The translations under genes and the position numbers were made by a program. The notes beneath the pieces were generated by a model. That model made no database searches, was not told the origin of the DNA, and saw nothing but the letters and a program-made list of their open reading frames with translations. A stretch of DNA of 64,000 bases from BCD1 sp965230565. Its GTDB lineage: Bacteria > Bacteroidota > Bacteroidia > Chitinophagales > Saprospiraceae. Positions 59,841 through 64,000 of the stretch are shown here, piece after piece (positions within the stretch are counted from its first letter, which is position 1; the number at the start of each line of letters is the position of its first letter). The DNA is taken from the NCBI GenBank assembly GCA_965230565.1, contig CBDDLH010000016.1, positions 806,001 to 870,000 on the forward strand, given 5' to 3'.

Positions 59841-61682
59841 TTACATTCTTTCCGGCATTTCAATTCCCAACAGATCCATACCTGTTTGGAGCGTATTGCC
59901 TACTGCGACACAAATCTTTAACCTGAATGCCTTTGCTGCTTCCGTTTCTGCTTTAAGGATCGGGCATTCGTGGAAAAACCGGTGGTAGGATTTCGCCAAA
60001 TTATAACAATAATTGGCAATATCCGAAGGATCGTAATTCTCGGCAGCAGACTGAATAAGCTCCGGGAATTGCTGCAGTTGTATGATTATACTCTTCTCTT
60101 CATCTTGTACCTGATCATAATCAATTGCCAAATCCACAGAAAAGTCCCCTGCTTTTCTCAGAACGGACCGCGTCCTCACATAAGCATTTTGAACATATGG
60201 CCCCGTTTGTCCCTGGAAATCAAGGGATTGGTGCGGATCGAAAGTCATTCGTTTCTTTGGATTCACCTTGATGATAAAGAATTTCAAGGCCGCCATCCCA
60301 ATTTTTCTTACCACCTCTTTTTGTTCTTCCTCCGATAAATCACTGGTCGTATCTCTTTCTTTGGAATTCTCCATGGCTTCATCGATCACTGATTTCATCA
60401 GGTCATCAGCATCGACGATCTTTCCTTCCCGGGACTTCATTTTACCGGTTGTCAGATCAATCATCCCATAGGAAAGGTGGTACAAGCCATCTGCATAAGG
60501 CTCTTCAAGCATTTTCAAAATATGAAACAGGCCTTTGAAATGGTCATTTTGTTCATCAGCAACCACATAGACCATTTTTTCAACCCCATAATCATCATAC
60601 CTCAATCTTGCAGTTCCCATGTCCTGGGATGTATAGGTGGATGTACCATCACTCTTGATAACCGTTTTTGGCTCGAGTCCAATGGCCTCAAAATCAGCCC
60701 ACACTCGTTTTCCATCCCGGTGCATGATACCTTTTTCTATGGCCGACTCTATGATTTCCTTGCCCAGCAGGTAGGTATCTGACTCATGATATAGTTTGTC
60801 AAATGCTACTCCAAGGTTTTTATAGGTGACATCAAACCCCTTATAAACCCAACCGTTCATCTCTTCCCATAAAGCCCTTACTTCCGGATCACCTGCTTCC
60901 CAGGCGATCAGCATTTCTCTGGCTTGTTTGCCGAGTTCACTTTGTTTATTGAAATAGGTATTTTTATACTTTTTGAAAAACGCTTCCCGGGTTTGGGTAT
61001 CCTTAGCCTCATTGATGTAAACCTGCTCCGCTTCTTCTGATTTCAACCATTCAGCATATTCCTCCTCAAATCTTTGGGCAAATTCAACGTAATATTTTCC
61101 AACGAAGTGATCTCCTTTGATACCGGTACTTTCAGGCGTCTTACCTTCTCCAAAGTTCTTCCACGCCACCATACTCCTGCAAATAGCAATCCCCCTGTCA
61201 TTGACGACCTGAGTTCTGATCACATCATAACCTGCAGCGGTCATGATTTTATAGGTTGACCAACCGAGCAAAATATTTCTGATGTGACCAAGGTGCAAAG
61301 GTTTATTGGTATTGGGTGAGGAAAACTCTACCATCACTTTATGGCCATGTGGTGCAGCATATCCGTATTTTTCCTGATCAAACATACTGTCAAGAAACGT
61401 CTTCCACCAATTATCTGAAATGACGAGATTGAGAAACCCCTGAACCGTATTGAATCTTACGACCTCTTCAAGCTCCTGCTCCAGGAATTTACCAATATCC
61501 TCCCCTATTTCCTGTGGTTTTTTTCGGGCGATCTTACTAAATGGGAAGGTTACTACAGTATATTCTCCCTCAAAATCAGGCCGGGTGGTGTTAACCGCTA
61601 CACTATCTGCTTCGATATCTGCATCGTAGAGGCTCTTCACCGCTTTTACCACTCCTTCCTGTATGGTTTTCGTAATATTCAT
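59841..61682 (-). CDS. argS: Arginyl-tRNA synthetase
   Basis: A 613-residue class I synthetase. HIGH-like motif FSSPNTNKPLHLGHIRNIL, the DYGVEKMVYVVADEQ region, and the degenerate KMSKS loop GKMKSREGKIVDADDLM, typical of ArgRS; DALRFFLL-like ALKFFIIKVNP and a C-terminal all-alpha anticodon-binding domain (LAKSYHRFFHECPIL) complete it. The N-terminal 90 residues form the Add1 domain for tRNA D-loop recognition. ArgRS needs tRNA for amino-acid activation. It precedes glnS, about 147 bases apart, with two heptamer arrays in that spacer. Confidence 0.97.
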   Translation of the reverse strand: MNITKTIQEGVVKAVKSLYDADIEADSVAVNTTRPDFEGEYTVVTFPFSKIARKKPQEIGEDIGKFLEQELEEVVRFNTVQGFLNLVISDNWWKTFLDSMFDQEKYGYAAPHGHKVMVEFSSPNTNKPLHLGHIRNILLGWSTYKIMTAAGYDVIRTQVVNDRGIAICRSMVAWKNFGEGKTPESTGIKGDHFVGKYYVEFAQRFEEEYAEWLKSEEAEQVYINEAKDTQTREAFFKKYKNTYFNKQSELGKQAREMLIAWEAGDPEVRALWEEMNGWVYKGFDVTYKNLGVAFDKLYHESDTYLLGKEIIESAIEKGIMHRDGKRVWADFEAIGLEPKTVIKSDGTSTYTSQDMGTARLRYDDYGVEKMVYVVADEQNDHFKGLFHILKMLEEPYADGLYHLSYGMIDLTTGKMKSREGKIVDADDLMKSVIDEAMENSKERDTTSDLSEEEQKEVVRKIGMAALKFFIIKVNPKKRMTFDPHQSLDFQGQTGPYVQNAYVRTRSVLRKAGDFSVDLAIDYDQVQDEEKSIIIQLQQFPELIQSAAENYDPSDIANYCYNLAKSYHRFFHECPILKAETEAAKAFRLKICVAVGNTLQTGMDLLGIEMPERM

Positions 61683-61775
61683 TTACGAGGATTCATTTTT
61701 GTTTTAAAATTCGGCCAAAGTTAAGGCTTTCCAATCATTGATTAAGGCTAACAACACAAAAAAGCTGACAAAAAT

Positions 61776-62312
61776 TCACTTAAAAAAGCTAAAAATATTA
61801 TTCCCGTATTTCTGTTGTCGGAAAAAGCGTGGGTGTTGCTCAAAATTTGAGTTCCTGTCGTGCTCCAAAATGAACCATCCGTCTTGCTTCAGGAGGTTAT
61901 GATCAAAGATCATATCCGGCAATTTAGGCAATCTGGCATGAGCATAAGGCGGATCAGCAAAAATTAAATCAAAGGATGATGCTGTTGTTTCAATAAACTT
62001 GAATGCATCTGATTTGATCACCCTAATTTCGTCCTGTATTTCCAAAACAGCTTTGGTCTTTTTGACATAGGCAACACAAGGATAAAAATTATCAACATAG
62101 GTTACCTGGCTGCATCCTCTGGAAACCAGCTCGTAAGCAATACTTCCTGTTCCCCCGAACAGATCCAGGACAGCAATTTCTTCAAAATCAAAAACATTGG
62201 TAAGAATATTAAAAAGGCCTTCTTTGGCAAAATCGGTGGTAGGTCTCGTTGGCCATTTACCAGCCGGAGGATCAAATTTTCTACTTTTGAATCTACCACC
62301 AATTATACGCAT
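61776..62312 (-). CDS. rsmD: 16S rRNA (guanine966-N2)-methyltransferase
   Basis: A 178-residue SAM-dependent methyltransferase. The start MRIIGGRFKSRKFDPP and TRPTTDFAKEGLFNIL are RsmD landmarks; the SAM loop is VLDLFGGTGSIAYELVSRGC and the catalytic DPPY (FADPPYAHARL) stands for the N6/N2 methyltransferase motif IV. It modifies G966 of 16S rRNA near the P site. In many Bacteroidota the upstream partner is the DUF3822 gene found here, 80 bases away. The stop lies 93 bases before argS. Confidence 0.93.
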   Translation of the reverse strand: MRIIGGRFKSRKFDPPAGKWPTRPTTDFAKEGLFNILTNVFDFEEIAVLDLFGGTGSIAYELVSRGCSQVTYVDNFYPCVAYVKKTKAVLEIQDEIRVIKSDAFKFIETTASSFDLIFADPPYAHARLPKLPDMIFDHNLLKQDGWFILEHDRNSNFEQHPRFFRQQKYGNNIFSFFK

Positions 62313-62392
62313 AAGTTGGGTTCAATTAGAAATAATAAAATGAATTAAGAACGAAGGTCAGGCGATAAAATAAAAATCCTTTAAAGGCCTTT

Positions 62393-63232
62393 TCAGGCAT
62401 TTAGACTTAGCACATCATAAAAGAACCAGGAAGGCATCTTTGCCAGTTTGTTCCCCATTTTTGTTGAAGCACCATGTTCAAAAAAGAACAATTTTCCAAT
62501 ATATCTATGCAAAAGCCGGAACAATTCTGAATCACGCATCAATTGCCCCATAAGGAAAACAGGTGTCTGGGCATTATCCAGTTCATGTTGTTTAAAAACC
62601 AATAACAGATAATATAAAACATCCTTCACTCCTGAAAACTGGAAACTATTAGAGAATTTTACTTTTCCGTTATCAAAGAGCAGTATTCTGACTGTTTTTG
62701 TTCTTAAGTAAAGATAAATCTGGTGTCCCGGATTGACTTTGGCATGAGATTCCAGGGCACGCATTAATGCGGTTGAGAAGTGTAAAATGTGAAACCCCGG
62801 TAAATGTTCTTCAAAAAGAGATAACAGATTCGATTTTACACCGAAAACATTTTTAGCAGACTGACCGGTTAAAGCATCTGTAAAAATGGCCACATCATTC
62901 CTGAGTGGCATTAAATGTTCGAGGTATTGTTTTCGTTCCTTTTCCTGGTAAAAAGATTCCGGAACAAGAGAAGCATTTGCATTGTCGATACCTAATAAAA
63001 CACTCCTGAAGGCAGCATTTAAGTGTTTATCATTAGAAAGAATTTTTTTGACTTCAACCTCCTGACCAAGATGTTTTTCCAAAGTATAATCCTTTAGTAA
63101 CCGAGCCTGTCGATTACTATCACTGATCATATAAGTAAAACTGTCCACCCCGAGCAGGATGGACAGTTCCGAAGCAGAGGTAAAACTTCTGCTGTAATTA
63201 TCTTCTATTATTTCAAATATTAATCTTCCCAA
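62393..63232 (-). CDS. DUF3822-family protein
   Basis: A 279-residue soluble protein, no signal or membrane segment. It has the two-lobed ASKHA-like pattern of DUF3822: an N-terminal SELSILLGVDSFTYMIS strand pair, middle IFTDALTGQSAKNVFGVKSNLLSLFEEHL, and then IYLYLRTKTVRILLFDNGKVKFSNSF. The family is almost confined to Bacteroidota and is usually found next to rsmD, as here. Its function is unknown; the fold resembles actin/HSP70-like pseudo-ATPases. The start overlaps the previous gene's end by 13 bases, so translation is coupled. Confidence 0.85.
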   Translation of the reverse strand: MGRLIFEIIEDNYSRSFTSASELSILLGVDSFTYMISDSNRQARLLKDYTLEKHLGQEVEVKKILSNDKHLNAAFRSVLLGIDNANASLVPESFYQEKERKQYLEHLMPLRNDVAIFTDALTGQSAKNVFGVKSNLLSLFEEHLPGFHILHFSTALMRALESHAKVNPGHQIYLYLRTKTVRILLFDNGKVKFSNSFQFSGVKDVLYYLLLVFKQHELDNAQTPVFLMGQLMRDSELFRLLHRYIGKLFFFEHGASTKMGNKLAKMPSWFFYDVLSLNA

Positions 63233-63807
63233 TTTCCTGCGAGCTTTGGTGCGTTCAAATCTCCAAATTTAAGTGGCTTTTCAGGACTGTAAGTCTGATC
63301 ATACCGTTTGAAGTGTGAACTACCCCATTTACCCATAAATTTCTTTCTTGGAATACCTACCTCAACAACATTCACCAAAGTCTTTTGGTAAGTCAGGGTA
63401 TCCGCCGCAATATTGAAGGTCAGTCCTGGTTCACCAAAAGGAACATACCTAAGAGAATCCAGGTTCATTCCAAGTGCAATTACTGAATCGATAGCAGGAG
63501 AAAGCAATGTATCTTTAATAATTTCACCAGTAAATTCAGGATCATCAGGGTCACCGATAATCTTGATAATAGCGAAGCTGTCTTCTGTCAAAACTTGAGT
63601 TAACGTATCAAAATCTCCGGCAAATTCTCCGGTGATGTAACGATACATTTCCTGCGCCTGACGAATTTCTTTCAGTTTGTCGATTACTGCAGTTTCACGG
63701 ATGTTCCTTTCCTTGTTAAAGGCAATAGGTTCGCGGATACTCGTGTAAAGTGTATACAACAAGAACAAGGCAATAGCAACGAATAACAGATTAAGTACGA
63801 TTCTCAT
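63220..63807 (-). CDS. Pilin-like single-pass membrane protein, unknown function
   Basis: A 195-residue protein with an N-terminal membrane helix (MRIVLNLLFVAIALFLLYTLYTSI) followed directly by a long amphipathic helix (NIRETAVIDKLKEIRQAQEMYRYITGEFAGD), a layout like type II/IV pseudopilins, though a prepilin peptidase site (G before F/E) is not visible. A beta-rich C-terminus follows. Its stop overlaps the DUF3822 start, so the two are co-translated. I do not recognise the family; association with the DUF3822-rsmD unit is the only clue. Confidence 0.75.
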   Translation of the reverse strand: MRIVLNLLFVAIALFLLYTLYTSIREPIAFNKERNIRETAVIDKLKEIRQAQEMYRYITGEFAGDFDTLTQVLTEDSFAIIKIIGDPDDPEFTGEIIKDTLLSPAIDSVIALGMNLDSLRYVPFGEPGLTFNIAADTLTYQKTLVNVVEVGIPRKKFMGKWGSSHFKRYDQTYSPEKPLKFGDLNAPKLAGNWED

Positions 63808-64000
63808 ATTTTCGTTCGTTTTGATGCAATTATAAGGTTTTTTCTTGATAAAGACATAATCGGACGCAATTTAAAAATAATTGTTTTTCATTTCATTAAA
63901 ACGGCCATTAATTTGATGAAAAATTGAATTGTTTTGGTGTATGAAAGCATGATAAATTACCGAATAGAAGCAAGGTTTTAATGGGAAATAAGGAATTAGG
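63808..64000. other. Upstream region of the pilin-like gene
   Basis: The last 193 bases contain no supported gene, hairpin or RNA. They probably include the promoter for the minus-strand cluster. Confidence 0.4.

Overview
The window is a piece of a Bacteroidota chromosome. Evidence: a SusC/SusD pair at the left edge, three proteins with a type IX secretion (T9SS) C-terminal sorting domain, Bacteroidota-style promoters (a TTG or TTC about 19 bases upstream of TAnnTTTG, best seen before tRNA-Lys), and the linked pair of an rsmD methyltransferase and a DUF3822 protein. The gene mix (large secreted LamG and T9SS proteins, a long coiled-coil protein, fasciclin protein) suggests an environmental Saprospiria/Chitinophagia-like lineage, but that rank is a guess. 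No phage, insertion sequence, integrase or CRISPR array was seen.

Layout. 1-6.5 kb (+): end of a SusC-like TonB-dependent receptor (TBDT), a SusD-like lipoprotein and a secreted multidomain protein ending in a PNGase F-like domain; together they look like a glycan or glycoprotein capture locus. 6.6-15 kb (-): two PLP-dependent class V enzymes, a membrane protein, phosphoglucosamine mutase, a frameshifted S41 peptidase, an AraC regulator and KdsB. 15.2-19.3 kb: an ArsC/Spx-like protein (+) and PurL (-). 19.4-24.2 kb (-): a three-gene unit of TBDT, parallel beta-helix lipoprotein and diheme cytochrome lipoprotein. The last two belong to a pair of families known to travel together without known function, and this is my main candidate for an undescribed system. 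24.5-27.4 kb (-): an ArsR-controlled operon with a thioredoxin-like protein, an ArsF-like lipoprotein, an ArsP-type permease and an ArsG/CcdA-like membrane protein, with a visible operator over its promoter.

27.5-32.2 kb (-): a TPR lipoprotein broken by an A10 tract, two T9SS-secreted proteins and a two-domain fasciclin lipoprotein. 32.6-38.5 kb (+): a second TBDT of the same subfamily as that at 22-24 kb, PEP carboxylase and an SGNH hydrolase. 38.8-45.8 kb: OmpA-like lipoprotein, POT peptide transporter, pirin (+), tRNA-Lys(TTT), DNA polymerase IV, a small membrane protein and a STAS protein. 46.2-50.3 kb (+): clpC, then infC-rpmI-rplT. 50.3-56.2 kb: a duplicated-domain secreted protein (-), a 630-base non-coding stretch with an apparently pseudoknotted RNA, coaX (+) and a 1,000-residue coiled-coil protein built on a 40-residue repeat (-). 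56.4-63.8 kb (-): pyrB, pyrR, glnS, argS, rsmD, a DUF3822 protein and a pilin-like membrane protein.

Two features run through the window. Most transcription units end in clear intrinsic terminators, many of them symmetrical and serving convergent genes. Several spacers carry short degenerate tandem arrays of 7- or 9-base period (CTGGTTN, NNNACGG, GGGTTNC, TGTGNNNTC-like), often touching a start or stop codon.
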